Counted from the stretch's first letter, positions 36,391 through 46,194 are shown. The stretch is 64,000 nt of DNA from Thioalkalivibrio paradoxus ARh 1 (GCF_000227685.2 NZ_CP007029.1:2702501-2766500); one strand, 5' to 3'. Numbers and translations: made by a program. The notes: generated by a model from the sequence alone, not told the origin.

Positions 36391-36744
36391 ATGCCCACGT
36401 GCCGTTTGTACCCACTTCTTCTGGTCACCAGTCTGTCTCTGGCAGGCACGGCCGCATCTGCCAACGAAGTCCCGGTTCCACACGGAGAGCGCCTCTTTGA
36501 ACATTTCGCCTGCGTCAACTGCCACGGAGCAGGCGGCAAGGCGCCCGTCCGCGAGGCGGTTCCCAGGATCGATGGCCTGGCGGCGCAAGAGATGCTCGTG
36601 AAATTCATGAACACCACCACCGGCAACGGGATGTCGGAGCCGGAGAAATGGAAGCGCGAAGCGTTCTCGTCCGAGACGTGCAATGCCCCGCCATCACAGG
36701 CCGAACTGGGGCTGATCGCCGACTGGCTCGTTTCGCAGCGCTGA
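36391..36744 (+). CDS. Small periplasmic c-type cytochrome
   Basis: A 117-residue monoheme cytochrome. Signal peptide at residues 1-24 (cleavage after AASA), heme-binding Cys41-Val-Asn-Cys44-His45, and likely distal Met in GNGMSEPEKW. One further Cys (SSETCNAPP) is unusual. The ATG at 36391 has a perfect AGGAGG 6 nt upstream. It carries electrons in the periplasm; the donor and acceptor are unknown. It follows the MalT/SARP-like regulator by 83 nt and may be its target, given the heptamer repeats in between. Confidence 0.92.
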   Translation: MPTCRLYPLLLVTSLSLAGTAASANEVPVPHGERLFEHFACVNCHGAGGKAPVREAVPRIDGLAAQEMLVKFMNTTTGNGMSEPEKWKREAFSSETCNAPPSQAELGLIADWLVSQR

Positions 36745-37105
36745 ACGGTTCCCCCATGAATCGGGCGGCGCCAAGGCTTCGGACTTCATCCTCGCCGTGG
36801 TGGCCGCCCCTGTACGCTGCAGCGGTCTGGTTTGAACGACGGCCGGTCGGTCCCTCGTTGCGCTGACGCGACCGATCGTGTCCGCTCCTACCACGGCCTT
36901 GCACACACGACGCACCGTTGTTCCGATGCCCTCTCGCCTGGCACATGCGGCTGCATCGATGGCGGCGGCGCACAGGTACCCGACGGCCCTGTCCCGCAAT
37001 CGGTCCGCCTCCGCGTTTGGACCACTGCCTATACCCACGCGCACCACCCGGCAACGGGGCAGACCGTCCGGAAGCAGTCTATACATGACCTCCGGAGTAC
37101 AGGAC
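36745..37105. other. Intergenic region upstream of AraC-type regulator
   Basis: 361 bp with several long overlapping GC-shadow ORFs but no ribosome site or family match. It presumably includes the promoter of the AraC-type gene. No repeat found. Confidence 0.4.
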
Positions 37106-37996
37106 ATGCCGCAACCGTCGCAGAATATGCTCGAGTTTTTCACCCGGGGACCCGAGGCACCGTCCCTGGAGGAGTCCCGTGCCCGGACGGATTTTCCGGC
37201 GTCCATGCTCGAGAACGCGCACCCTCCGGGCGAACTGGTCACCCCACCCATCCGCGAGTTGATGCTCAGCCAATCCGTCGGGCGCCCCTTCCGTCACAGC
37301 AGCGAGATCGGTGGCGGGCCGTTTTCCGGATGCGCGCAGCCTCCGGGCTTCGTGGTCATCCCGCCGCGCGTTCCGGGTCGTTGCCACATGTACAACCCCG
37401 CGCGCCTGCGGTTCCTGGGCATCCCGGCCGATCTGGCCCGCGATTGCCTCGAGCGCGACTCCGACGACCCCCTGGACTTCGGGCGGCTGCACGCAATGGT
37501 CCACCAGGATCCGTTGATCACCCAGGCTCTGGACGCTCTGTGGCAGGAAATGGGGCGCCATGATCCGGCCGCACAATTGTTCGTCGACAGCATGATCTCG
37601 GCTCTGGTCGTGCGTCTGGCCCGGTTGGCCGAGCAGGTCCGCGATGTGGACACGCGGCGCGGCGGCCTTGCGCCGCAACAGTCCGCGCGGGTCATCAACT
37701 ACATGCGATGCCATCTCGACCGGCGCATCACCCTGCGGGAGCTGGCCGGGCTCGCCGGACTGTCGCCCTGGCACTTCGCCCGGTCGTTTCGCCACAGCCA
37801 CGGAATGCCCCCGCACCAATACCTTACGCGGTTTCGCATTCAGCGCGCGCAGGAACTGCTCGCCCATACCCCTCTGTCGGTGACGGCGGTCGCCACCGCC
37901 ACCGGCTACTCGGTTCCGCAGCTGGCGCGACAGTTCCGCCAGGCGGTCGGCACCACGCCCAGCGAATACCGGAACCAGCTCCAGCGCAGTGCCTGA
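37106..37996 (+). CDS. AraC-family transcriptional regulator
   Basis: A 296-residue regulator. The C-terminal ~100 residues hold the double HTH: ITLRELAGLAGLSPWHFARS for the first helix pair and VTAVATATGYSVPQLARQFR for the second, with the usual GTTPSEYRNQL ending. The N-terminal sensor region (about 1-180) is not a recognisable cupin. The ATG at 37106 has GGAG 8 nt upstream; an in-frame ATG at 37085 would add seven residues. It is followed by a TPR protein and a His-tailed cytochrome on the same strand, which are its likely targets. Confidence 0.92.
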   Translation: MPQPSQNMLEFFTRGPEAPSLEESRARTDFPASMLENAHPPGELVTPPIRELMLSQSVGRPFRHSSEIGGGPFSGCAQPPGFVVIPPRVPGRCHMYNPARLRFLGIPADLARDCLERDSDDPLDFGRLHAMVHQDPLITQALDALWQEMGRHDPAAQLFVDSMISALVVRLARLAEQVRDVDTRRGGLAPQQSARVINYMRCHLDRRITLRELAGLAGLSPWHFARSFRHSHGMPPHQYLTRFRIQRAQELLAHTPLSVTAVATATGYSVPQLARQFRQAVGTTPSEYRNQLQRSA

Positions 37997-38222
37997 CGCG
38001 CCCGGATCCGCACCCTCGGGCCGAGATCCGCAATGAACCGCAAGATCCGCGGCTCGGCCGCAACATTCTGCAAACGCCCGTGCGATCCAATTTCTAGACT
38101 CGAGTCAGGTGATGCCGATCCGGACCCCGCTCCCGGGAGGCTGTACGTCCCCGGCGACCCGGTATCCGCATCATTGGCGCACCCGGCGCGATGTGTACAC
38201 CAACATGGAACGGAGGCTGATC

Positions 38223-39842
38223 ATGACCAGAATCCCACTGGTGCTGCTGACCGCGATGCTCGCAACCGGGGTCGCGGCCCAGCACGATCACACGCACACC
38301 GACGCAGCGGTCGGAGCCAAGCAGCAGCTCGGCACGGTCGCGTTCGGCGCGGATTGCGTGGACGAGGCCGCAGCGGCGTTTGACCATGCCCTCGGGCTGA
38401 TGCACCACATGATGTACGTGCAGGCCCGCGGCGAGTTCGCCACGATTGCCGAGGCCCACCCCGACTGCGCGATGGCGCACTGGGGTGTGGCGACCACGTT
38501 GTTCCAGCCGCTGTGGGCCACCACGCCGAGCGATGCCGAAGTGGCCCGTGGCCGCGACGCGATCGAGCAGGCGCGCGCCACCGTCAACGCTGAGCGCGAA
38601 CAGGCGCTGATCGAGGCCACCGCGGCGTTCTTCGAGCCGGAAACCGACCGGCAATGGGATCGTCTCTCCGGCTGGACCGAGGGCATGGCGACCGCGTACC
38701 GGGCCTACCCGGACGATCACGACATCGCCGCGCTCTACGCGCTGTCACTGCTGACCGAGGCCACGCGGGCCGATGACCGTGATGCGCTGCACGACGAGGC
38801 CGAGGCGATCCTCAAGCGCGTGTGGGAGGAGGAGTCGACCCACCCCGGCGCCATCCACTACGCGATTCATGCCACCGACGCCGACGGGCGTGCCGAGAAC
38901 GCGCTCGCGATGGTCGAGTCCTACGGCAAGATCGCGCCCGACGTGCCGCACGCACTGCACATGCCGTCGCACATCTACGTGCGTCTCGGCGACTGGCCGC
39001 AGGTGATCGACTGGAACGAGCGCTCGGCCGAAGTCGCGCGGGAACACGACGTCAACGGTGCGATCTCGTTCCACTACATCCACGCCGTCGACTACCTCGT
39101 CTACGGTCATCTGCAGCGCGGCGAAGACTCGGCCGCCGACGAGATTCACCGGATTGCCTTGGACGAGGGTCGTCACCAGGGCTCCTTCCCCGGGGCGTTT
39201 CACCTGGCCGCGATTCCGGCACGGCTGGCGGTCGAGCAGCGCGACTGGGACGCTGCGGCCGCGATCGAGCCACGCGTGCCCGACTACATCGCCTGGGAGA
39301 ACTTCCATTGGGCCGAGGGCCTGAGCTGGTATGGCCGTGGCCTGGGCGCGGTCCACACCGGTGACCTGGACGCCGCCCGCGAGGCCGAGCAGCGGCTGGC
39401 GGATCTGGCCGAAGGGGCGGAGTCGGCCCCTGACGACCGCTTCCCGGTCTACATCGAGGCCGACCGGAACATCCTGGCCGGCTTCATCGCACACGCTGAA
39501 GGCGACCACGAGCGTGCCGTCGAACGGATGCGCACGGCCGGCGAGCTCGAGTCCTCGGTGGAGAAGCACCCGGTGAGCCCGGGCGCACTGTTGCCACCCT
39601 ACGAGGCGCTCGGCGAGCTGCTGCTCGCACTGGACCGCCCGGACGAGGCCCTGACCGCGTTCGAGCAGTCCGACGGCATGTGGCCGGGGCGTTACAACAC
39701 GCTCTTCGGTGCCGTTCGTGCCGCCGAGGCGGCGGGTGATCCGGATGCAGCGGCACGCTGGGCGGCGCGGCTGCTGGAGATTGCGCCGAACGCCGAGCGT
39801 GACACCATCGACCGCGCCCGGGTGCTGGCACGACACGACTGA
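38223..39842 (+). CDS. Secreted tetratricopeptide-repeat protein with His-rich N terminus
   Basis: A 539-residue periplasmic protein with a signal peptide (residues 1-19, ending GVAAQ) followed at once by HDHTHTDA, a possible metal-binding patch. The rest is alpha-helical TPR-like repeats, including HALGLMHHMMYVQARGEF, THPGAIHYAIHATD, HALHMPSHIYVRLGDW and SFHYIHAVDYLVYGHLQRG, rich in histidines. GGAGG stands 6 nt before the ATG at 38223. It is upstream of a cytochrome with a His-rich tail and downstream of the AraC-type gene. The repeated His motifs suggest a metal-linked or scaffold role; the substrate is unknown. Confidence 0.88.
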   Translation: MTRIPLVLLTAMLATGVAAQHDHTHTDAAVGAKQQLGTVAFGADCVDEAAAAFDHALGLMHHMMYVQARGEFATIAEAHPDCAMAHWGVATTLFQPLWATTPSDAEVARGRDAIEQARATVNAEREQALIEATAAFFEPETDRQWDRLSGWTEGMATAYRAYPDDHDIAALYALSLLTEATRADDRDALHDEAEAILKRVWEEESTHPGAIHYAIHATDADGRAENALAMVESYGKIAPDVPHALHMPSHIYVRLGDWPQVIDWNERSAEVAREHDVNGAISFHYIHAVDYLVYGHLQRGEDSAADEIHRIALDEGRHQGSFPGAFHLAAIPARLAVEQRDWDAAAAIEPRVPDYIAWENFHWAEGLSWYGRGLGAVHTGDLDAAREAEQRLADLAEGAESAPDDRFPVYIEADRNILAGFIAHAEGDHERAVERMRTAGELESSVEKHPVSPGALLPPYEALGELLLALDRPDEALTAFEQSDGMWPGRYNTLFGAVRAAEAAGDPDAAARWAARLLEIAPNAERDTIDRARVLARHD

Positions 39843-40004
39843 GCCGGTATCCGCGCTCGAGGGTATCCAACGCCACACGCCGCCGCCCCCACGGTCGGCG
39901 GCGTGTTCACCGCGGCTGGATCGTCGCGCTTCCGGTCGTTCCCGCCGTCGATTCCCTGGGGCACGCGCGGAAGTGGATCGCCCAGGCACGAAAGGAGATC
40001 GGCA

Positions 40005-40664
40005 ATGAGTTTGGTCAAACACGTTGTGGTTACCCTGCTGACCCTGCTCGCCGTTGCCTTGCTGGCTTACTGGACCCTCGCGTCTTCGGGGCGCATGGAC
40101 GTGGCGGCCGACGGCGCTCACTGGCCGATCACCGATCGGGTGATCGAAAGCATTCGCGAGAACTCGGTGGCGCGCCAGGCGCGTGACATCACACCGCAAC
40201 TGCCCGATCTGGACCACGAAATGACCCTGTTCGAGGCTGTGGCTGGATTCGAGGACATGTGCGCCGCCTGCCACACGCCGCCCGGGGGTTCACCGACGGC
40301 GTTATCCCGGGGCCTGAACCCCTCAGCGCCCGATCTGGCCGAATCGGCTCGGGCGCGTAGCGCCGAAGAGCTCTTCTGGGTCACCAAATACGGCATTCGC
40401 ATGACCGGCATGCCGGCCTGGGGTCCAACCCACAGCGATGGCGAGCTTTGGCTGCAGGTCGCGCTGATCACCCGCTTCCCCGACTTTGCCGACGACGAGT
40501 ACGGCAACCTGTTGGCCGCGGCCCGCGAGGCTGGGGTGGAACATGTCCACGGCCATGGACACGAGCATCACCATGAACCTGCGGACGCACATGACCATCA
40601 ACACCATGGTCACGACCACGATGGTCACGAAGGCGGCGACCGGAATCGCGACACCTCGTTGTAG
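40005..40664 (+). CDS. Membrane-anchored c-type cytochrome with His-rich C-terminal tail
   Basis: A 219-residue protein. The N-terminal helix (about 6-27) is probably an uncleaved anchor. The heme site is Cys86-Ala-Ala-Cys89-His90, and GIRMTGMPAWGP supplies the distal Met. The C-terminal 40 residues are dominated by His, Asp and Glu (GHGHEHHHEP, DHQHHGHDHDGH), a metal-binding tail. AAAGGAG lies 8 nt before the ATG. It is the last gene after the AraC-type and TPR genes. A role in periplasmic metal (Cu, Zn or Ni) handling coupled to electron transfer is inferred from the tail and the His-rich neighbour. Confidence 0.9.
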   Translation: MSLVKHVVVTLLTLLAVALLAYWTLASSGRMDVAADGAHWPITDRVIESIRENSVARQARDITPQLPDLDHEMTLFEAVAGFEDMCAACHTPPGGSPTALSRGLNPSAPDLAESARARSAEELFWVTKYGIRMTGMPAWGPTHSDGELWLQVALITRFPDFADDEYGNLLAAAREAGVEHVHGHGHEHHHEPADAHDHQHHGHDHDGHEGGDRNRDTSL

Positions 40665-40683
40665 CCATGTGGCGAATCCCCCG

Positions 40684-40710
40684 GCCGCGCGCATCAACCT
40701 TGCGCGCGGC
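40684..40710. terminator. Bidirectional terminator-like hairpin
   Basis: GCCGCGCGCA-TCAACCT-TGCGCGCGGC, a perfect 10-bp stem 20 nt past the cytochrome stop, between two convergent genes. No T tract follows on either strand, so efficiency is uncertain. Confidence 0.5.
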
Positions 40711-40856
40711 ACGGGTCTCCGGGGCGGACGGAGACAGGTGGTTGCGGGCTGTGGAAAACCGCTCGGGCAAGGGGCGCAGCAAGGCCCTGCATGGGCGGTT
40801 GCGCCGGCAGCCCCCCTGCAGCGAGGGGCACGCGGCAGCCCGGTGCGGGTGGAGGC

Positions 40857-42122
40857 TCACGGTGCCTCGAACTGCATCGGGTCCAGGTGAATCGCGCTCC
40901 CGGGGATCTCGGGGGCGAGCGCCTGCGATCGCCACGATGACGGATCGCGGCCGAGCCGGAACCCCTCCGCGGCCAGCCGATGCATGAGTTCCTGGTCGAA
41001 CAACCGGTGTTGGCTCTCGGGCAGTTCGAGGTCGTGCGGAACCGCAAGGTACCGGAAGTCGACGTCGGTGTTCAGATCCTGCGCCAGCAGTTCGGCACCG
41101 AACTGCATGTGGCGGAGCGTGACACGCATGGAGTAGCTGGTCAGCACCGCAACGCTTCGCCGAACGACCGGCACCCATGCCGCCTGAGTCAATTCCGGTT
41201 TGGCATCCAGGTAGCCGTTCACGATCACCCAGAAGCGCAGTCTCGGCATCGGCGCATCCGGATTCCGCGCGGCGAACTCCCGAAACACCTGAACGATCTC
41301 CTTTCGATCCAGCCCCACGAAGGCGGCCTGCGCCGCGGCCCCATCGGCGTACAGCGCACCGTCGATCGCCACCGGAGGGAAAACCCCCGGAATCGACGCG
41401 GACGACAGCAGCATCCGGTGCAGCGTGTCGGCATCATCCGTTGCCAGCGCTCGGACCGCTTGCGGGCCCAGATCCCAGATCCGGAAACGCCCCAGATCCA
41501 GGTCAGTGGAACCCAGCAGCAGCTTGCGATGCTGCTCATGCGCCTCGGCAATACCGCGAACGGTGTGCGTGTCGACTTCGATCTCGATTCGTTCGGCCAA
41601 TGGCCGGTTATCGAAGAACGAAGGCTGCCAGGGCAGGAAGAAGAAGATTCCGCGCAGGAGTGCCAGTCGGTCGCTGGCCTCGTGGTAGAGCTGGTTGATG
41701 CGCCGAATCGAATCGTCGGTGCCAAGCAGGGCGAACGGCGCAATCAGTGCGCCGGTGCTTACACCCGTCACCAGATCGAACTCCGGCCTGCGGGCCGAAG
41801 CGTCGGTCACCTGCGACCAGCCCTGCAGCACCCCGACGCCGAACGCGCCATACTGCCCGCCACTGGAAAGCATCAGAATCTCGTAGGTGAACGGCTGATC
41901 CGCCTGCCCGGCCGCCTGTTGCTGGGCATGACGCGTTTCCAGGCGTTGCAGCAAGCGGGTCGCAATCCGCTCACGTTGGGTCAGCGCCTGGTCCTCGTGC
42001 GTGGCAACGCGTTGCTCGAAGCCCTCGATGCTGATCGTTCGCGCAGGGCTGGCACAGCCTGCGAGATGGAACGCCGCCGCGCAGATGGTGCCCCACACCA
42101 GAAACGAATGGGCGAAACGCAT
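40857..42122 (-). CDS. Patatin-like phospholipase lipoprotein
   Basis: A 421-residue lipoprotein: signal peptide and lipobox HLAGCAS (Cys about 23). The patatin domain has all three elements: the Gly-rich oxyanion loop SSGGQYGAFGVGVLQG, the nucleophile elbow GVSTG, and the catalytic Asp in LYADGAAAQAAF. Patatins hydrolyse acyl esters of phospholipids; this one would act at the periplasmic or outer-membrane face. The ATG is clear. It lies 81 nt downstream of the large diguanylate cyclase gene on the same strand, possibly in the same transcript. Confidence 0.93.
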   Translation of the reverse strand: MRFAHSFLVWGTICAAAFHLAGCASPARTISIEGFEQRVATHEDQALTQRERIATRLLQRLETRHAQQQAAGQADQPFTYEILMLSSGGQYGAFGVGVLQGWSQVTDASARRPEFDLVTGVSTGALIAPFALLGTDDSIRRINQLYHEASDRLALLRGIFFFLPWQPSFFDNRPLAERIEIEVDTHTVRGIAEAHEQHRKLLLGSTDLDLGRFRIWDLGPQAVRALATDDADTLHRMLLSSASIPGVFPPVAIDGALYADGAAAQAAFVGLDRKEIVQVFREFAARNPDAPMPRLRFWVIVNGYLDAKPELTQAAWVPVVRRSVAVLTSYSMRVTLRHMQFGAELLAQDLNTDVDFRYLAVPHDLELPESQHRLFDQELMHRLAAEGFRLGRDPSSWRSQALAPEIPGSAIHLDPMQFEAP

Positions 42123-42203
42123 CGTCGATGGTCCTCCTGATCTGGGCCGTCCCCACCGGGCGTGCCAAACCGCACCCCAGCACCGGATACGACCGGCATC
42201 GTA

Positions 42204-45200
42204 TCAGTCTTGAGACTCGACCCGATTGCGCCCCTTATCCTTGGCCGAATAGAGTCCGGCATCGGCCCGGGCCAGCGGCTGGTCGGAACTCGTATCCTGT
42301 TCGGCAAGCACCGTGACACCAATGCTGACCGTGTACCGAATCTCGGTACCCGCATGCACGCAAGGCGTTGAGGCCACGCGCTCACGCAGGCGTTCGGCAT
42401 AGGTCCGGCCACCCTCCAGATCGCTTCCTGGCAACAACACGGCAAATTCTTCACCTCCCAGGCGGCCGGCGAGGTCGGTCTTGCGCAGACTCTGCCACAG
42501 CAACTCGGCAAGGTGACGCAAGACTGCATCGCCCACCACATGACCGTGGCTGTCGTTCACCTGCTTGAAGTGGTCGATATCGATCATCGTCAGCGCCACG
42601 ACCTTATGGTGACGATGGAAACGGGCCAGCTCCTGCTCGAGCCGTTCCAGGAAATAGCGCCGATTGGGCAGACCCGTCAGGGTGTCGGTCGTCGCCAGAC
42701 GGTGCAATGCAAACTCGCGTTCCTTGCGCTCGGTGATGTCGCGATAAAGCCACAGGTGCCCCAGGAAACCCTGTTCACTGACGATAGGCACATAATCGCG
42801 TTCGAGGGCACGACCATCGGCCATGCTGAGTTCCTCGCCGATGACCGACTCACGTCGTTGCAGCAGTTCGTCGATACGGCGCACAAAGCGCTCTGGGTGC
42901 GCAAAAAGACCCTTGACCTGCTCCGCACTACCGCTGCAATCGGCTCCCACCAGGGCATCGGGCGGTGCCGGGATCGAAAAAAGCTCACAGAAGGTCTGAT
43001 TGGCCAGCAGGATGTGGCGCGTCTCGTCCTCCAGCAGTATGCCCCCATGAAAGCTCCCGATCACGGTGGCCAGACGGGTGCTGGCCTTTTGCAGTGCCTG
43101 CTCCATGGCGCGGCGTGTCGTCATGTCCTGGAACAGCACGACCGCACCCGAGCGCTCACCGGCCTCCTCGACCGGTGCCACGGTGAGCGCGATCGGGAAC
43201 CGGCTGCCGTCCTTGCGGAAAAACCATTCGTCATCGCAACGACGAGGTTCCCCGTCCTCCAGCGTCAACGTCACCGGACACTCCGACTCTGGATAGGGAC
43301 GGCCATCCGGGCGGGTATGATGAAACACCGCATGTTGCCCTTTGCCCAGAATCTCTGCCTCCGTGTAGCCAAGCATTTCCAAGGCTGCGGGATTGATGAA
43401 AGTGGTATGTCCCTGCAGATCGACCCCATAAATCCCTTCACCGGCCGCCATCAGCAACAACTCGTTGCGACGTGCCATCCGGTGCAAGGCCTCCTCGACC
43501 TCTTTACGCGCCGAGATGTCGGTATGGGTTCCGACCACGCGCAACGGCTTGCCCTGCTTCCACGCCACCACCTTGCCGCGCCCCTGAACCCATAACCACC
43601 CGTCGTCGGCACAGCGGTAGCGAAACTCGATCACAAACGTCTCACCTTCAGCCAGTTGCCGCTCGACCTCGCGATAGGACTGCGCCACGTCGTCCGGATG
43701 GATCAGGTTCCGCCACGTCTCGAGGTCGACCTTGAACGCGGCAGGCGGATACCCCAGCATTTCGTAGCAGCGCCTGTCCCACCAGACTTCGCCACTGGGG
43801 ACGTGCCACTCCCACAAGCCGTCCTTGACCGCCGCGAGGGTGCTGCGATAACGCTCCTCGCTGGCGCGCAGGGCCAGTTCGGCCGGCTTGGCGTCGGTAA
43901 TATCCTGGACCGTGCCGATTGCCGAGATCGGCTGCCCCACCTTCGCAAAGCTGAACTCGGCCATTTCCCGCACCCAGCGCATTGCGCCATTCGCCTGGAT
44001 CCGGTATTCGACGTCGTAGGGCGCACCACGCAGGGCGGCCTGCCAGGCAGAGTCGACATGCTCGCGATCCTCAGCGTGAACACGGGCGAGCAGAAGGTCG
44101 CGATCAGCGGGGACATCGGGATCCACCCCGAAGATCTGGCGGGTTTCGGGCGACCAGTAGTGTTCCCCGGCAGGCATCTCGAGGCGCCAGCTTCCCATGT
44201 GCGCCATCGACTCGGCCCGCTGCAACACGTCCGCGCGCTCTCGCAACGCCAATGTGGCCCTGGCGACACCGCGGTTCAGGCCGCGCCGGGTATTCCATAG
44301 CGACCACAGCAGACCCGCCTGCCCCAGCGAGTAGGCCATCAACAACAGCAAGGCCTGTTGCCAGCGCTGGCCCCGCCAAGCCGCCAGCTCGTGGGTCTTG
44401 TCCTGCCAGATCAGTACCGAGCCCACAGGCTCGCGCTCCAGCTCCCCCTGCCCCCGGTAATCGCGCAAAGGGAAACCGGCCAGATGCCATGTCCCACCGT
44501 CGCGTTCGATCAGACGCGAACCCGCCAGAGTCGACGGGCCTATCATGGCCGCCGTCGCCCAGTCCTTGGTGCGTTCGTCGGAGGTGGCCGCCAGATACCA
44601 GCGGCAGTCGTCACCGATGCACGATCCGGCATGGGCACGAAAATCGTTCAACACGGCCCGTTCCAGGTGCTGTCGAGTCAGGAGCACGGCAAAACCGGCT
44701 CCAGTCTGCTGACCGAGTTGGGCAATCGTGGAGTCGAAGGAGGCGCCAAGCTCCAGCGCGCCTGCGAAGTGGCGCTTGCCATCGGGATCAACGTGCCACA
44801 CCGGCACTGCGGCACGCACTCCGGAACCGGTCCGCCCGGTTTCGAATCCGGCGCGCGGCTGTTGATCAGCATTCACATCCCTGACGAGTTGGCGCTGGGG
44901 CAAGAGGTCGTCGCCATAGTGCCCAGGCGCATGCATCCGCAAGAACGAAACCGGACCGGTTTCCAGATAAAACTGGAACTGCCGGACTCCGGATCGTCCT
45001 TGCATGTCGTCCCAGGTGGACGCCAGCAGGTCGTGCAAGGCCGTGCGCAATCGATCGCTGTCCTCGCCGCCCGGTCCGCCGCCTTCGGCCGCCACAGAGT
45101 GATTCGCCTGTGATACGAGTCGCTGCACGCCGGGGTCTGCAGCCGTCATGGTCGCAAGCCCCAGCATCTTTTGCTCCAGATTCGCCAGGGCCACTTCGAA

Positions 45201-45350
45201 GGTGGTGTGCAGCGAAACGGCTTCCTGGGCCAGCGTTCTTTCGAACGTCTTCCGTTCCTGGTGCCAACTGAATACGCCGATCAGCACGAACGACAACGCG
45301 AGCAAGGCGCTGCCAAGGAGTGCAGTCACTGCGAAGGAAAAATGACGCAT
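42204..45350 (-). CDS. Membrane diguanylate cyclase with periplasmic sensor and multiple PAS domains
   Basis: A 1048-residue inner-membrane enzyme making c-di-GMP from GTP. TM1 at about 7-29, a periplasmic sensor region to about 300 (cache-like), TM2 at about 305-325, then four PAS/PAC modules (for example SMAHMGSWRLEMPAGEHYW, AAVKDGLWEWHVPSGEVWW, MAAGEGIYGVDLQGHTTF), and a C-terminal GGDEF domain. The active site reads GGEEF (about 965-969), and an RxxD product-inhibition site (RKTD) lies five residues upstream, so feedback inhibition is expected. There is no EAL domain. The ATG at 45350 gives a natural N-terminal anchor; the longer frame from 45464 does not. Confidence 0.94.
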   Translation of the reverse strand: MRHFSFAVTALLGSALLALSFVLIGVFSWHQERKTFERTLAQEAVSLHTTFEVALANLEQKMLGLATMTAADPGVQRLVSQANHSVAAEGGGPGGEDSDRLRTALHDLLASTWDDMQGRSGVRQFQFYLETGPVSFLRMHAPGHYGDDLLPQRQLVRDVNADQQPRAGFETGRTGSGVRAAVPVWHVDPDGKRHFAGALELGASFDSTIAQLGQQTGAGFAVLLTRQHLERAVLNDFRAHAGSCIGDDCRWYLAATSDERTKDWATAAMIGPSTLAGSRLIERDGGTWHLAGFPLRDYRGQGELEREPVGSVLIWQDKTHELAAWRGQRWQQALLLLMAYSLGQAGLLWSLWNTRRGLNRGVARATLALRERADVLQRAESMAHMGSWRLEMPAGEHYWSPETRQIFGVDPDVPADRDLLLARVHAEDREHVDSAWQAALRGAPYDVEYRIQANGAMRWVREMAEFSFAKVGQPISAIGTVQDITDAKPAELALRASEERYRSTLAAVKDGLWEWHVPSGEVWWDRRCYEMLGYPPAAFKVDLETWRNLIHPDDVAQSYREVERQLAEGETFVIEFRYRCADDGWLWVQGRGKVVAWKQGKPLRVVGTHTDISARKEVEEALHRMARRNELLLMAAGEGIYGVDLQGHTTFINPAALEMLGYTEAEILGKGQHAVFHHTRPDGRPYPESECPVTLTLEDGEPRRCDDEWFFRKDGSRFPIALTVAPVEEAGERSGAVVLFQDMTTRRAMEQALQKASTRLATVIGSFHGGILLEDETRHILLANQTFCELFSIPAPPDALVGADCSGSAEQVKGLFAHPERFVRRIDELLQRRESVIGEELSMADGRALERDYVPIVSEQGFLGHLWLYRDITERKEREFALHRLATTDTLTGLPNRRYFLERLEQELARFHRHHKVVALTMIDIDHFKQVNDSHGHVVGDAVLRHLAELLWQSLRKTDLAGRLGGEEFAVLLPGSDLEGGRTYAERLRERVASTPCVHAGTEIRYTVSIGVTVLAEQDTSSDQPLARADAGLYSAKDKGRNRVESQD

Positions 45351-45753
45351 GCAAACGGCCTCGTGACCGGTCCGAATGTGCCATGCACCGACCCGTTCGG
45401 ACTGGCGCCTGCAGAATCGTTCACCCGCGAGGCAGGCTGCTGCGCGGGCCGGGAGCTGTGGCAACGCACGTCACGCACGAACCGGTGCCCTATCGAGTGT
45501 AGGGCATCGCATCGACTCAGGAGGGGCAGTTCCTCTTGGCTGGGGTGAAGCACGGCTTGTTCTGGGCACGGGGTGCCAGAGGCGGCCGATGGGGATCGTT
45601 CCTCCCCGCGGTGACGAGGGACACACCTCGGGAATGGACCCATCGGGCTCTGCCTGTTGCCTGGAAACCATGCTCCCGATCTGCGCATCAGAATGGGTCG
45701 CGTTCGACCTTTCCGCGCCCCCGGCCGGCCACCGAGACCAGCAGTATGGGCGC
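45351..45753. other. Intergenic region between diguanylate cyclase and deaminase genes
   Basis: 403 bp; both flanking genes are leftward. I find no gene with a ribosome site, no repeat and no clear promoter. ORFs here are continuations of shadow frames. Confidence 0.4.
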
Positions 45754-46194
45754 TTACGCACGTCCGATATCTTCGTTCCACAGCTGCGGCCGCGCGGTAA
45801 TGAACGCGCGCATCAGCTGAATGCAGTCCCGATCCTGCAGCACCTCCACCGCGACGCCGCGTGCACGCAACAGTTCCTCCTCGCCCTGGAACGTTCGATG
45901 CTCTCCGATCACCACCCGCCCAATGCCGTAGAGCAGGATGGCACCGCTGCACATCGCGCAGGGCGACAGGGTCGTGTAGAGGACCGACTCACGGTACACC
46001 GATGCGGGCTGCCGGCCGGCGTTCTCGAGGGCATCCATCTCCGCGTGCAGGATGGCGCTGCCTTGCTGCACCCTGCGATTATGGCCGCGTCCGATGATGC
46101 GGCCCCGGTGCACGATCGCCGCGCCGATCGGGATTCCGCCTTCTGCCAGGCTTTTCCGCGCCTCTTCAAGAGCGGTCTGCATGAACGTGTCCAT
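45754..46194 (-). CDS. Cytosine deaminase-like nucleoside/base deaminase (Fcy1 type)
   Basis: A 146-residue zinc enzyme of the cytidine-deaminase fold. Zinc and catalytic motifs are HAEMDAL (His and proton-shuttle Glu) and TTLSPCAMCSGA (two Cys). Beyond these, the chain closely follows yeast cytosine deaminase: the order GRGHNRRVQQGSAILHAE, LYTTLSPCAMCSGA, ILLYGIGRVVIGE and the ending RAFITARPQLWNEDIG. Bacterial cytosine deaminases are usually CodA amidohydrolases, so this is the alternative type. It would deaminate cytosine to uracil in pyrimidine salvage. It precedes nothing in an obvious operon; the Mrr gene is 116 nt upstream on the same strand. A guanine- or tRNA-deaminase role is less likely given the C-terminal match. 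Confidence 0.9.
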   Translation of the reverse strand: MDTFMQTALEEARKSLAEGGIPIGAAIVHRGRIIGRGHNRRVQQGSAILHAEMDALENAGRQPASVYRESVLYTTLSPCAMCSGAILLYGIGRVVIGEHRTFQGEEELLRARGVAVEVLQDRDCIQLMRAFITARPQLWNEDIGRA

